64,000 nucleotides of DNA from Desulfosudis oleivorans Hxd3 (lineage in GTDB: Bacteria > Desulfobacterota > Desulfobacteria > Desulfobacterales > Desulfosudaceae). Made by a program: the position numbers and the translations under genes. The notes beneath the pieces are model-generated. The model saw only the letters and a list, made by a program, of their open reading frames with translations. It searched no databases and was not told the DNA's origin. The stretch is taken from contig NC_009943.1 of the NCBI RefSeq assembly GCF_000018405.1, forward strand, positions 3,351,001 through 3,415,000. Reading direction: 5' to 3'. This document shows positions 55,268 to 63,424 of this stretch, one piece after another (position 1 is the stretch's first letter; each line of letters starts with the position of its first letter).

Positions 55268-56340
55268 CCAGCCTTCCCTCACCCGTCAAGACCCGGCTGC
55301 AGGATACCGCGGGAAGCCTGGTGGACCGGCTCTTCCTGCTGCCGCCGAAGCTGGCCGCCCCTTTTGTGCCGCCGCCGGCCATGGACCGCAACACCTATGA
55401 GCAGCAACTTGACTTTTACATCGACAGCGGCTATGTGGCCCGGCCCGCCTCTTTTTTCTCGCTGCCCTCTGCAGCGCCCTCCTTTTCCATCATTGAAGAA
55501 CGGCCTTACCGTGACGGCCGATACCAGGAGATCGCCTACAAAAGCGGGTATGAGACAAAAAGCCCCCTGATCCGAGACGCCTATCATGCCCATACGGCCA
55601 ACCGCACCGGCTACCTGGTCCGGTGGATTCACGGGGACCGGCACCGGAACACGGTGCTCTGCCTTCACGGCTACATGCTGGGTGAACCGCGACAGGCAAG
55701 AAAGATGTTTCGGGTAAAACATCTTTTTACCGCCGGGCTGGACGTGGCCCTCTTTATCGCGCCCTTTCACTGGCGGCGCCGGGCCGGGGGCCTTTCAAAA
55801 CGGGGATTCTTTCTGCAGCCCGGCAACGTGGGAATGACCTGTGAGTGCGTGGGCCAGAGCATGCATGACCTGGCCGGGGCCTTTCACATCCTTGCTCAAC
55901 TCGGCGCGCCCCAGATCGGCCTGATCGGCGCCAGCCTGGGCGGGTACAACACGGCCCTGTTTGCCTGTTTGAGCGACATGCCGGCTTTCGGTGCCATGAT
56001 GGTGCCGGCGGTGAACTTTTCTGCCCCCCTTGGGCCGGACACGGCCCGGCACGCCTTTCCCGTTGACACGGCACTGCGCCAAAAGATCTTCAGCGTCTGG
56101 GGAATGCATTCGCCGTTGAATTTTGTTCCGAAGCTGTCTTCTGACAGACTTCTGGTGGTTGCCTCCAGAGGCGACCGGCTCTGCCCCTTTGTCCATGTAC
56201 AGGCCCTGTGTGACAAGTGGCGCATCTCCGATTGTCACTTTCTTTCCGGGGGCCACTGGCTGGTTTTCAACGGCCGACAGCGGGGCCAAGCATGGTATGA
56301 CTTTCTTTCCCGCATGGAATTTCTGGACAATCCCGGCTGA
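55264..56340 (+). CDS. ABHD18-like alpha/beta hydrolase
   Basis: A 358-residue alpha/beta hydrolase: LCLHGYMLGEPR (133-144) precedes the nucleophile elbow GASLGGYN (Ser224), with an Asp in VVASRGDRLCP and His in LSGGHWL as the likely triad. The layout resembles the ABHD18/DUF2048 group; no signal peptide. The ATG at 55264 overlaps the SDR stop by 4 bases. The frame back to 55150 lies inside the SDR gene and is rejected. Function of the group is poorly known; lipid ester cleavage is plausible. Confidence 0.75.
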   Translation: MTSLPSPVKTRLQDTAGSLVDRLFLLPPKLAAPFVPPPAMDRNTYEQQLDFYIDSGYVARPASFFSLPSAAPSFSIIEERPYRDGRYQEIAYKSGYETKSPLIRDAYHAHTANRTGYLVRWIHGDRHRNTVLCLHGYMLGEPRQARKMFRVKHLFTAGLDVALFIAPFHWRRRAGGLSKRGFFLQPGNVGMTCECVGQSMHDLAGAFHILAQLGAPQIGLIGASLGGYNTALFACLSDMPAFGAMMVPAVNFSAPLGPDTARHAFPVDTALRQKIFSVWGMHSPLNFVPKLSSDRLLVVASRGDRLCPFVHVQALCDKWRISDCHFLSGGHWLVFNGRQRGQAWYDFLSRMEFLDNPG

Positions 56341-56365
56341 AAACATCAAAATCTGCAGAACGAAT

Positions 56366-56404
56366 AAAAAAGGGGCGAAGCCCTAACGGCTTCGCCCCTT
56401 TTTG
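56366..56404. terminator. Bidirectional rho-independent terminator
   Basis: GGGGCGAAGCC (56372-56382) pairs with GGCTTCGCCCC (56388-56398) around CTAAC, flanked by an A run and a T run, so it can end both the SDR/hydrolase transcript and the minus-strand rnf transcript, whose last gene ends at 56431. Confidence 0.9.
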
Positions 56405-56430
56405 TTTTTTCCAGGTTTACCCAAAGAGGG

Positions 56431-58530
56431 TTACAGCTTGCAGCCGTCCTCCCGGTTGTAGCAGGTCGTGCAGCAGAAGAGGCACCGGTCCGCCTCCTTC
56501 AGGGCATTCTCCTCGCTGATGACCAGGTCGGCCTCGTCAAAGGTCTTGATCCGGCTGCTCACCTCCAGCTCCGGCATCTCCACCCGCTTGCTCTTTGTGA
56601 CCCCGTCCACTGTCTCAAACAGGCACCCGGGAATATGGGTCTTGAACAGGTCGTTGGGCGGCGGTGTCACCGGCTGGCCGGAGAGGTAAAGATCAATGGA
56701 GCGGGCCGCGCGGCGGCCCCCGCCGATGGCTTCCACCACCAGGGAGGCGCCGGTTGCCGAATCGCCGGCGGTAAAAATATACGGAATATTGGTCTGAAGG
56801 GTCTGGGGGTCAATCTGGTCGATGGTGTCCCACTTGGTGGTGGCCAGGGCCTCACCCCGCCGGCCCTTTTCCGTCTCTTTAAAGGAGATGTCGGGTCCCT
56901 GGCCGATGGCCAGCACAATCATGTCGGTCTCCAGCACCTGGACCGCGCCCTCCTTGGGTACGGGTTTACGGCGGCCGCTGGCGTCCGGCTCGCCCAGTTC
57001 CATCTCCTGGACCTCCAGGCCCACTACGTTACCATTCTCATCCCCGAGAATGCGGTTGGGGGAGAACAGGTATTTCATGTTGACCCCTTCATGCTCGGCC
57101 GCCTCGATCTCCACCATGTTGGCCGGCATCTCGTTCCGGGTCCGGCGATAGACAATGGAGACCTCTTCAGCGCCCAGCCGCACCAGGGTCCGGACGCAGT
57201 CAATGGCCGTGTTGCCGCCGCCGATGACGGCGCACTTTCTGCCCACCGGCACCGGGTCCGTGCCGGCGCCCTGCTGCCATGCGGCAAATTTGGTGAGAAA
57301 GGATATGCCGGTGTAAACACCCTTGAGGTCGTTGCCTTCAATCTTAAGACCGTAATCCTTCCATGCGCCGATGCCCAGGAAAATGGCGTCGTACCCGGCG
57401 GCCATCAGGCTGCCCATGTCAAAATCACGGCCCAGCCGCATGTTGGGCTTGTGCTCGATGCCCATGTTGAGAATGCCGTCGGTCTCCCACTTCAGCACTT
57501 TTTTGGGCAGCCGGTATTCGGGAATACCGTAACGGATCATGCCGCCCAGCTCCGGGTTGTCGTCAAAAATGGTCACGCCGTGTCCCACCCGGCGCAGAAA
57601 ATAGGCGGCGGTCAGGCCGGCCGGGCCGCCGCCGATCACCGCTACCTTCTTGCCGGTGGACGGCGCGCAGGAAATGGGCAGCCGCTTGCCGGAGTTCATC
57701 TCATAGTCAGCCGCAAACCGCTTGAGCTGGTTGATGGAGACCGGCTCATCCACCACCCCGCGGCGGCACTTGTCCTCGCAGGGATGGGGGCAGACCCGGC
57801 CGCAGGCCAGCAGCAACGGGTTTCTCTCCCGAATGGTGTTGACCGCGCCCTCATAGTCGCCGGTTTTGATCTGGTTGATGTACTTGGGAATATCGATCTG
57901 GGCCGGACAGGTCTGGGTGCACGGCGCATGGGCTCCGTTGGTGGCATTGAACTCAAAGAGCCGCTGGGACATGGTTTTGACCCGAATGATGTTCTTCGGA
58001 CAGACCGCCTCACAGGCCCCACACCCCACGCACTTGGCCGGGTCCACCACCGGGTAGCCGTCTTCGCCCATCACGATGGCGTCAAAGGCGCAGGCTTTAA
58101 TGCAGTCACCGTATCCCAGGCATCCGGTGGGGCAGTCCCGCCGGCCGCCGTACAGGGCCGTGACCGCGTTGCAGGAAAGGATTCCCTTGTAGTTGTATTT
58201 GTTTTCCGCCCGGTTGCCGCCGGTGCACTCGTTTTCCGACACCCTGGGCTCGGCGGTTCCCGGATCCACTCCCATGATGGCGGCGATATTGGCCGCGGAA
58301 TCCGGCCCACCCACAATACAGACACTGGGCAGGGCCTCTCCCTTCACCACCGCCGCGGCAGCGGCTGAACAGCCGGCATATCCGCACCCGCCGCAGTTGG
58401 CGCCGGCGGTTGCCGATTCGACCTCTGCGATACGGGGGTCTTCATAAACATAAAACACACGGGAAGCAACACCCAGAATGACGCTGCTGGCCATGCCCAG
58501 CCCCAACATGGAAAGAATCGCATTTAACAC
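56431..58530 (-). CDS. rnfB: RnfB fused to a GltD/NfnB-like FAD-NAD(P) oxidoreductase
   Basis: A 699-residue fusion. Residues 1-190 are RnfB: membrane helix, the Fe-S site Cys46-Cys49-Cys54-Cys71 (CGGCGYAGC), then ferredoxin-like clusters CPTGCLGYGDCIKAC and CVGCGACEAVCP. From about 200 the chain is like the small subunit of glutamate synthase or NfnB: Cys-rich CTQTCPAQ and CGRVCPHPCEDKC, FAD loop GGGPAG (300-305), and NAD(P) loop GGGNTAID with YRRTRNEMPA. The C-terminus has a Cys group (CLFCCTTCYNREDGC). Normal RnfB is about 200-330 residues. The start is GTG at 58530 with AAGGAG upstream. Last gene of the rnf operon; the fused part would deliver electrons between NAD(P)H and the Rnf chain. 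Confidence 0.92.
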   Translation of the reverse strand: MLNAILSMLGLGMASSVILGVASRVFYVYEDPRIAEVESATAGANCGGCGYAGCSAAAAAVVKGEALPSVCIVGGPDSAANIAAIMGVDPGTAEPRVSENECTGGNRAENKYNYKGILSCNAVTALYGGRRDCPTGCLGYGDCIKACAFDAIVMGEDGYPVVDPAKCVGCGACEAVCPKNIIRVKTMSQRLFEFNATNGAHAPCTQTCPAQIDIPKYINQIKTGDYEGAVNTIRERNPLLLACGRVCPHPCEDKCRRGVVDEPVSINQLKRFAADYEMNSGKRLPISCAPSTGKKVAVIGGGPAGLTAAYFLRRVGHGVTIFDDNPELGGMIRYGIPEYRLPKKVLKWETDGILNMGIEHKPNMRLGRDFDMGSLMAAGYDAIFLGIGAWKDYGLKIEGNDLKGVYTGISFLTKFAAWQQGAGTDPVPVGRKCAVIGGGNTAIDCVRTLVRLGAEEVSIVYRRTRNEMPANMVEIEAAEHEGVNMKYLFSPNRILGDENGNVVGLEVQEMELGEPDASGRRKPVPKEGAVQVLETDMIVLAIGQGPDISFKETEKGRRGEALATTKWDTIDQIDPQTLQTNIPYIFTAGDSATGASLVVEAIGGGRRAARSIDLYLSGQPVTPPPNDLFKTHIPGCLFETVDGVTKSKRVEMPELEVSSRIKTFDEADLVISEENALKEADRCLFCCTTCYNREDGCKL

Positions 58531-58566
58531 TGCATACTCCTTCGAGTTACAATTACAATAGTATGA

Positions 58567-59142
58567 TTAAGCCATGCCTTTGAACGCGAAAAACGCCAGC
58601 GCGATCATGCCCGCGGTCACCAGACCGATGGAGGTATCCTGCAGCGGCTTGGGCACCTTGCCCAGGTTGATCCGCTCCCGCACGCCGGCAAACAGGATCA
58701 GGGCCAGGCCGAAACCCACCGCGTAGGAGAAGGAGGCCACCAGGGCCTGCAGAAAATTATACTCCTCCTTGATGTTGATCAGGCAGGCGCCCATCACGGC
58801 GCAGTTGGTGGTGATCAGGGGCAGAAAGATGCCCAGGCCCGCGTAGAGGGCCGGAATGCTCTTTTTCAGGAACATCTCCACAAACTGGACCAGGGAGGCG
58901 ATCACCAGGATAAAGGCCAGGGTGCGCAGAAATTCAAGGTCAAGCCACTTGAGCAGGAACACGTCCACGCACCAGGTGATCATGCCGGCCATGACCAGGA
59001 CGAACACCACGGCCATGGACATGCCCACCGCGGTCTCCATTTTCTTGGAGGTGCCCAGAAACGGACAGTTACCCAGGAACTGGGCCAGCAGAATGTTGTT
59101 GATCAGAATACAACTGATGGCCAGAAGAATATATTCGGTCAT
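58567..59142 (-). CDS. rnfA: Electron transport complex subunit RnfA
   Basis: A 191-residue membrane subunit with six helices, beginning MTEYILLAISCILINNILLAQ and FLGNCPFLGTSKK. The two Cys in CILINN and NCPF hold, together with RnfE, the intramembrane [2Fe-2S] cluster in characterised Rnf/Nqr complexes. Length is normal. It is separated by 9 bases from rnfE and followed by rnfB. Confidence 0.95.
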   Translation of the reverse strand: MTEYILLAISCILINNILLAQFLGNCPFLGTSKKMETAVGMSMAVVFVLVMAGMITWCVDVFLLKWLDLEFLRTLAFILVIASLVQFVEMFLKKSIPALYAGLGIFLPLITTNCAVMGACLINIKEEYNFLQALVASFSYAVGFGLALILFAGVRERINLGKVPKPLQDTSIGLVTAGMIALAFFAFKGMA

Positions 59143-59151
59143 GATGGTCTC

Positions 59152-59754
59152 CTATTTTTCCAGCATGTTCATGATACAGAGCATCAGGCCGAGGCACACA
59201 AAAGCGCCCGGCGCCTGCACCATAAAGGCAAACGGCAGAAACGCGTCGCCGAACAGTGAATAACTGTTGCCGAGGACCGTCAATGTGCCGGCGCCAAGGG
59301 CCTCCCGGACCGCGGCAATGGCGGCCAGGGACAAGGTAAACCCGACACCCATACCGAGCCCGTCGGCAATGGATGGCAACAGGGGGTTTTTAAAAGCAAA
59401 GGCCTCGGCCCGTCCCAGCACGATGCAGTTCACAACGATCAGGGGGATAAAAATGCCCAGTTGCAGGAACAGGCTGTAGGTATAGGCCTGCATCAGCAAT
59501 TCCACCAGGGTCACAAAGGTGGCGATGATGGTGATAAAACAGGCGATGCGCACCTTGGTGGGAATGACGTTTCGCAGCATGGAAACCAGAATGTTTGACC
59601 CCACCAGCACAAAGGTGGTGGCAAGCCCCATGCCGATGCCGTTTTCCACTTTGGTGGTCACGGCAAGGACCGGGCAGAGGCCCAGCACCAGCCGAAACGG
59701 CGGAATCTCCGCCCACAACCCCTTGGTAAACTCTTGCGTAATAGACTTGGCCAT
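59152..59754 (-). CDS. rnfE: Electron transport complex subunit RnfE
   Basis: A 200-residue membrane protein homologous to RnfA with six helices. It contains LGLCPVLAVTTKVENG and NCIVLGRAEAFAF, which have the Cys that complete the intramembrane cluster. The ATG at 59754 has AGGGGAG upstream; a TTG two codons earlier is a poorer option. Operon order C-D-G-E-A-B is standard for Rnf. Confidence 0.95.
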   Translation of the reverse strand: MAKSITQEFTKGLWAEIPPFRLVLGLCPVLAVTTKVENGIGMGLATTFVLVGSNILVSMLRNVIPTKVRIACFITIIATFVTLVELLMQAYTYSLFLQLGIFIPLIVVNCIVLGRAEAFAFKNPLLPSIADGLGMGVGFTLSLAAIAAVREALGAGTLTVLGNSYSLFGDAFLPFAFMVQAPGAFVCLGLMLCIMNMLEK

Positions 59755-59769
59755 TTTCAACTCCCCTGT

Positions 59770-60360
59770 TTATAAACTTGCTATCTTGTTTTTGATCTCG
59801 TCTTCCAGCTGCTGGTAAATCTCACCGGCATTGGTGGCGGCATTGCACACGGCCCCGGAGGTAACGGTAGCACCGCTGATGGCGTCGATCTGGCCGCCGG
59901 CGCTTTTGACCTTGAACGTCTGGGTCACGGGAAGGCCCACAAACCGGTTCACCAGATCCGGCTCGCTCTTGGCCCTGGAGCCGATGCCCGGGGTCTCGCT
60001 GTGAGTGGTCACGCCGGCGCTGGCAATGGTGCCGGTGTCAATATCCACCCCCACCATCAGGCCCACATCACCGCCGAACCCGCCCTTGCCGCTGACGCTC
60101 AGGGCCACGTACCGGACCTTTCCGTCCACGGCGATGGGAAAAAGGGTCACCGCCTCCTTGCCCTCGCCAAGGGTGAACCGGTCAGCGATCATGTCATTGG
60201 AAGCGTTTGCAAACATCTCCCGCAGCACCGGCCCCTGCACAAAGTTGAGTACCTGAAGCTCGATCTTGTCCTGTGTCGCGGCCCGCACACCGGCCAGCAG
60301 TCCGCCGGAAACCGCGGTCAAAACGGTCAGCACCACCACCATTTTAATTAATTCACGCAT
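59770..60360 (-). CDS. rnfG: Electron transport complex subunit RnfG
   Basis: A 196-residue membrane-anchored flavoprotein: an N-terminal helix (about 7-27) and an FMN-binding domain that should be outside the cytoplasm. The covalent FMN motif SGAT (Thr165, in DAISGATVTSGAV) is intact, as is the ETPGIGSRA loop. It starts at ATG 60360, sharing a base with the rnfD stop. RnfG passes electrons to RnfD in the known complexes. Confidence 0.95.
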   Translation of the reverse strand: MRELIKMVVVLTVLTAVSGGLLAGVRAATQDKIELQVLNFVQGPVLREMFANASNDMIADRFTLGEGKEAVTLFPIAVDGKVRYVALSVSGKGGFGGDVGLMVGVDIDTGTIASAGVTTHSETPGIGSRAKSEPDLVNRFVGLPVTQTFKVKSAGGQIDAISGATVTSGAVCNAATNAGEIYQQLEDEIKNKIASL

Positions 60361-61322
60361 TATGCTACCTTCCCCATTGCTTTTGGTCTGATTTTATCAA
60401 CAAGTGGATTGATCAGGTTGATCACCAGAATGGCAAACACCACACCGTCCACATGCACGCCGATGTTTCTGATCAGAACGGTCAGCAGACCGCCGGCGGC
60501 GCCGTAGATCAGCATGGGTACAAAATTAACCGGTGAAGAGGAGTCCTCTGTGGCCAGAAAAAAAGCGCCGATCAGCGTGTAGCCCGTCAGCAGGTGAAAG
60601 ACCGGGCCCGCATACTCCACGGGCTTGGCCAGGCTGAACACCAGGGCCGTGACAAACACACCGGCCAGAAAAGAGACCGCAATCTCCCACCGGATATAGC
60701 CCCTTATCATCAGGTAGATGCCGCCGATGAGAATGCCCAGGCCGAAAGTGGCGCCGATGCCGCCGGCCTGTTTGCCCATCAGCAGGTCCATGGGCGTAAA
60801 CCCGGCCACGCTGGCCGAACCGAAATACTTGGCCGACCACATCGGGTAGACCATGTTGAAGCCGGTTTCGTAGTCGGCCAGCATGTAATTAAAATCCACG
60901 AAAGCGGGCCATGAAACACCCAGAATCGCCAGGCTGATGAGGGCAGGATTAAAAGGATTGGCGCCCAGGCCGCCGAAAATCTGCTTGGCGATGACAATGG
61001 CCACAAAAGTGCCGGTGATCACCATCCACCAGGGCGTGGTGGCCGGCAGCAGCATGGCCAGAAGCAATCCCACCAGGGCGGCATTGCCGTCTCCCACGGA
61101 AACCGGTGTTTTGGAAACCCTGTTAATCAGCAGCTCCCAGAGTATGGCGGTGGACACGGAGAGGCAGACCACGGCCAGGGCCGGCACACCATAGGTCAGG
61201 ATGCCGGCGATCACCGGAATCAGGGCCACCAGCAGAATATTATAGTGCCGGGCCGACAGGCTGCTGCCGTCATGCCAGAACGGCGCATGTGAAACAACCA
61301 GTTTTTTAGAACTATGCTGCAT
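60360..61322 (-). CDS. rnfD: Electron transport complex subunit RnfD
   Basis: A 320-residue membrane protein with about nine helices. LLPATTPWWM, GANPFNPALISLA and GLGILIGGIYL are typical of RnfD/NqrB. The usual covalent-FMN motif SGATP appears as AGFTPMD here, with the Thr-Pro kept (Thr near 176), so the flavin may still be attached; this needs proof. The ATG at 61322 overlaps rnfC by 11 bases. A frame to 61430 lies in rnfC. Confidence 0.92.
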   Translation of the reverse strand: MQHSSKKLVVSHAPFWHDGSSLSARHYNILLVALIPVIAGILTYGVPALAVVCLSVSTAILWELLINRVSKTPVSVGDGNAALVGLLLAMLLPATTPWWMVITGTFVAIVIAKQIFGGLGANPFNPALISLAILGVSWPAFVDFNYMLADYETGFNMVYPMWSAKYFGSASVAGFTPMDLLMGKQAGGIGATFGLGILIGGIYLMIRGYIRWEIAVSFLAGVFVTALVFSLAKPVEYAGPVFHLLTGYTLIGAFFLATEDSSSPVNFVPMLIYGAAGGLLTVLIRNIGVHVDGVVFAILVINLINPLVDKIRPKAMGKVA

Positions 61323-62595
61323 GATCCGCCTCCGCTGTAGTGAGTCTGGCAAATTCGTACTTGCCGAGTTGTATATACTGGAATATCGGAATTCGTGCCG
61401 GGCATACGCAACTGCACAGGCCGCAGTCAATGCAGGAAAGCAGGTCGTGGCTGTCCACGGCCTCGCCGTACTCCCCGGCCTGTAGATAGCGGATCAGCAC
61501 ATTCACCGGCACCCGGGCCGGACAGATTCTCACGCAGTCACCGCAGTTGATGCAGCTGTTTTCCGACACATCGAAAATCTGGTCGGCGCCCTGCACAAAA
61601 ATCATGTCTGTATCCGGTCCCACGGGATGACTTTCGGTGTAGACCGCGGTTCCGGTCAGCGGGCCGCCCAGGACCAGCCGGTCGTTTTCACTGACCGCCT
61701 GGGAACAGGCGGAAAGCACCTGGCCCACCGGCGTGCCCAGCACCACCGACACCAGTTTCTTGGTCCCGTTTTTCAACACCACGGTAACGATCTTACGATC
61801 CGGAACCCTGCCCTTCTCATAGGCTTTCCCCAGGGCCGCCACCGCCTCGGCACTGACAAAACAGATGCCCGCCGCCTCGCAGGTGGTATCGGCCGGAATG
61901 GTCATCCCCAGCAGGTCTTTTGCCATAATACGCGGGTTGGCCGCCGGGTAGGCAGCGCCGACCTTTTTTATTTCCAGCCCGCCGGCCTGCAGGCCGGGCG
62001 CCATCCTGTCGAACACCGTCAGCATCATTCGGGGCGCGCCGCCCAGCATCTTTTTCAGGGCCTCGGCACCCCGCAGAATGGCATCCATGCCGGCTTTCAA
62101 CACATACTGGCGGGTCACGCACAGCAGGTCCGAATCCACACCGCATACAACGATCGTCTTGATCTTGTCGGGTGTGTCAAACAGCGCGACAGGCAACCCG
62201 CCGGGCACGCACCGCAAAAACCGGTCGGCAGCCTCCAGCGACGGGGTTTTACCGGCCTGGGCAAAGGCGTCATCCGCCGCGGCACTCGCATCCACCTTGA
62301 CGGTTACAGCGGTATACCGCCGGCCGAAATTCCCGGTATAGGCATCCACCGAGGACACCGTACCGCCCAGGGCCGCCGTGGCATAAGCGTCGCTGCCGGC
62401 AATGGGTGATACCGCCTGGCCTTGGGCAATGGCGTCTCCTGTATGGACCTGCAACGCCGTCTGATTTTCAAGGGGCGTGTCCACCAGCAGGGTGATAGCG
62501 GCGGGTGCCGGTATTTCCTGGGCCGCCAGGGTCGAATCCAGGGGTTCATACATCAATGTAGGCTTTGCCAATCCGAAAAACGGTCTTTTTATCAT
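61312..62595 (-). CDS. rnfC: RnfC-like subunit with degenerate NADH-binding region
   Basis: A 427-residue RnfC-like protein. The N-terminal biotinyl-lipoyl-like fold and two C-terminal [4Fe-4S] motifs, CINCGDCVRICP (from 348) and CIDCGLCSCVCP (from 388), are present. The middle region is not typical: where RnfC normally has GGAGFPT for NADH/FMN and NGAECEPY, this protein reads CVPGGLPVALFDTP and CGVDSDLLCV (about 129-160). NADH oxidation at this subunit is therefore doubtful. Typical RnfC proteins are often longer. The ATG at 62595 has AAGG upstream. It lies 63 bases after the cytochrome gene. Confidence 0.88.
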   Translation of the reverse strand: MIKRPFFGLAKPTLMYEPLDSTLAAQEIPAPAAITLLVDTPLENQTALQVHTGDAIAQGQAVSPIAGSDAYATAALGGTVSSVDAYTGNFGRRYTAVTVKVDASAAADDAFAQAGKTPSLEAADRFLRCVPGGLPVALFDTPDKIKTIVVCGVDSDLLCVTRQYVLKAGMDAILRGAEALKKMLGGAPRMMLTVFDRMAPGLQAGGLEIKKVGAAYPAANPRIMAKDLLGMTIPADTTCEAAGICFVSAEAVAALGKAYEKGRVPDRKIVTVVLKNGTKKLVSVVLGTPVGQVLSACSQAVSENDRLVLGGPLTGTAVYTESHPVGPDTDMIFVQGADQIFDVSENSCINCGDCVRICPARVPVNVLIRYLQAGEYGEAVDSHDLLSCIDCGLCSCVCPARIPIFQYIQLGKYEFARLTTAEADHAA

Positions 62596-62658
62596 CGCCT
62601 TACCTTTTTCATCCCATTAACTATTAAATGCCGTGACACCGCCGCGGCAAACGTGTCT

Positions 62659-63213
62659 CTACTGGGCGTGGCACTCGCCGCAGGCAACGGGTCCCGCCCC
62701 ATAATCCTCGTGACATCCGATGCACTGGTCATGCAGGGCGTCCGACGTCTTCTGAAACTTCATGATCATTGCATCCCCGTAATCCGGGTCGTGGCACTCG
62801 CTGCAGGAGGCCGGAATATCCTCGCCTTCGGCCAGAGCATGGCAGTCCTTGCAGGTCCAGGCCTCCGGTTCGGTCTCCAGCACCACATGGTGCTCATCAA
62901 AAATATAGTCGTCGTAAATCACGGGGTGGCAGGCCGTGCACTCGGAAGGAACGGTCTTGACGTCAGCGGCCCGGTGACATTCGGCGCACGACATGTAATC
63001 GCCCGTTTCACCGTGATGATGACAGGCGGCGCAGTCGTCCACCTGGGCATGCATCTGATGGTCGAACATCACATCCCCCCCCAGGCTTTTGTAAACCTTC
63101 CGAACAGGTTCGTCAGGCTTTTCCGCGGGCACCGCCGCGTAACAGACCACGCCCACAATCAGTAAAATTGCGGCCAGACCGTAAGCAAGTTTTGTCTCCT
63201 TTTGTGATCCCAT
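62659..63213 (-). CDS. Seven-heme membrane-anchored cytochrome c
   Basis: A 184-residue protein with an N-terminal signal/anchor (LAYGLAAILLIVGVVCYAA) and seven CXXCH heme sites: CAACH, CAECH, CTACH, CKDCH, CSECH, CIGCH and CGECH, spread evenly. Additional His residues (HHHG, DHQMH, EHHVV) can be distal ligands. It resembles class III-type multiheme cytochromes found beside rnf genes in some sulfate reducers and Methanosarcina. It leads the operon, so it probably links Rnf electrons to periplasmic carriers. The ATG at 63213 has GAGGA upstream. Confidence 0.9.
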   Translation of the reverse strand: MGSQKETKLAYGLAAILLIVGVVCYAAVPAEKPDEPVRKVYKSLGGDVMFDHQMHAQVDDCAACHHHGETGDYMSCAECHRAADVKTVPSECTACHPVIYDDYIFDEHHVVLETEPEAWTCKDCHALAEGEDIPASCSECHDPDYGDAMIMKFQKTSDALHDQCIGCHEDYGAGPVACGECHAQ

Positions 63214-63267
63214 CTACATGTCCTCATTCCAGGTTTTAGAAAACGGGTTTGAATTAAAAATTGTAAA

Positions 63268-63303
63268 AAATATTCTCTAGCACAGTCGATGCGGCCTTTT
63301 CAA
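63268..63303 (-). promoter_or_regulatory. Weak candidate promoter of the rnf operon
   Basis: On the minus strand a TTGAAA-like -35 (near 63298-63303) is followed about 18 bases later by TGCTAGAGAAT, an extended -10-like sequence, about 60 bases before the cytochrome start. The match is partial. The gap 63214-63424 shows no gene. Confidence 0.3.
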
Positions 63304-63424
63304 GTGTTTTATGTCAAAAATGACCGATATCAGCCGGTTTCCGCAAAAGGCGGAAGAAAAACGAGGAGTACACGTATAACTACTTGAATTTAAAATGAGG
63401 TGCAGAGAAAACGGGTAAGCCCGC

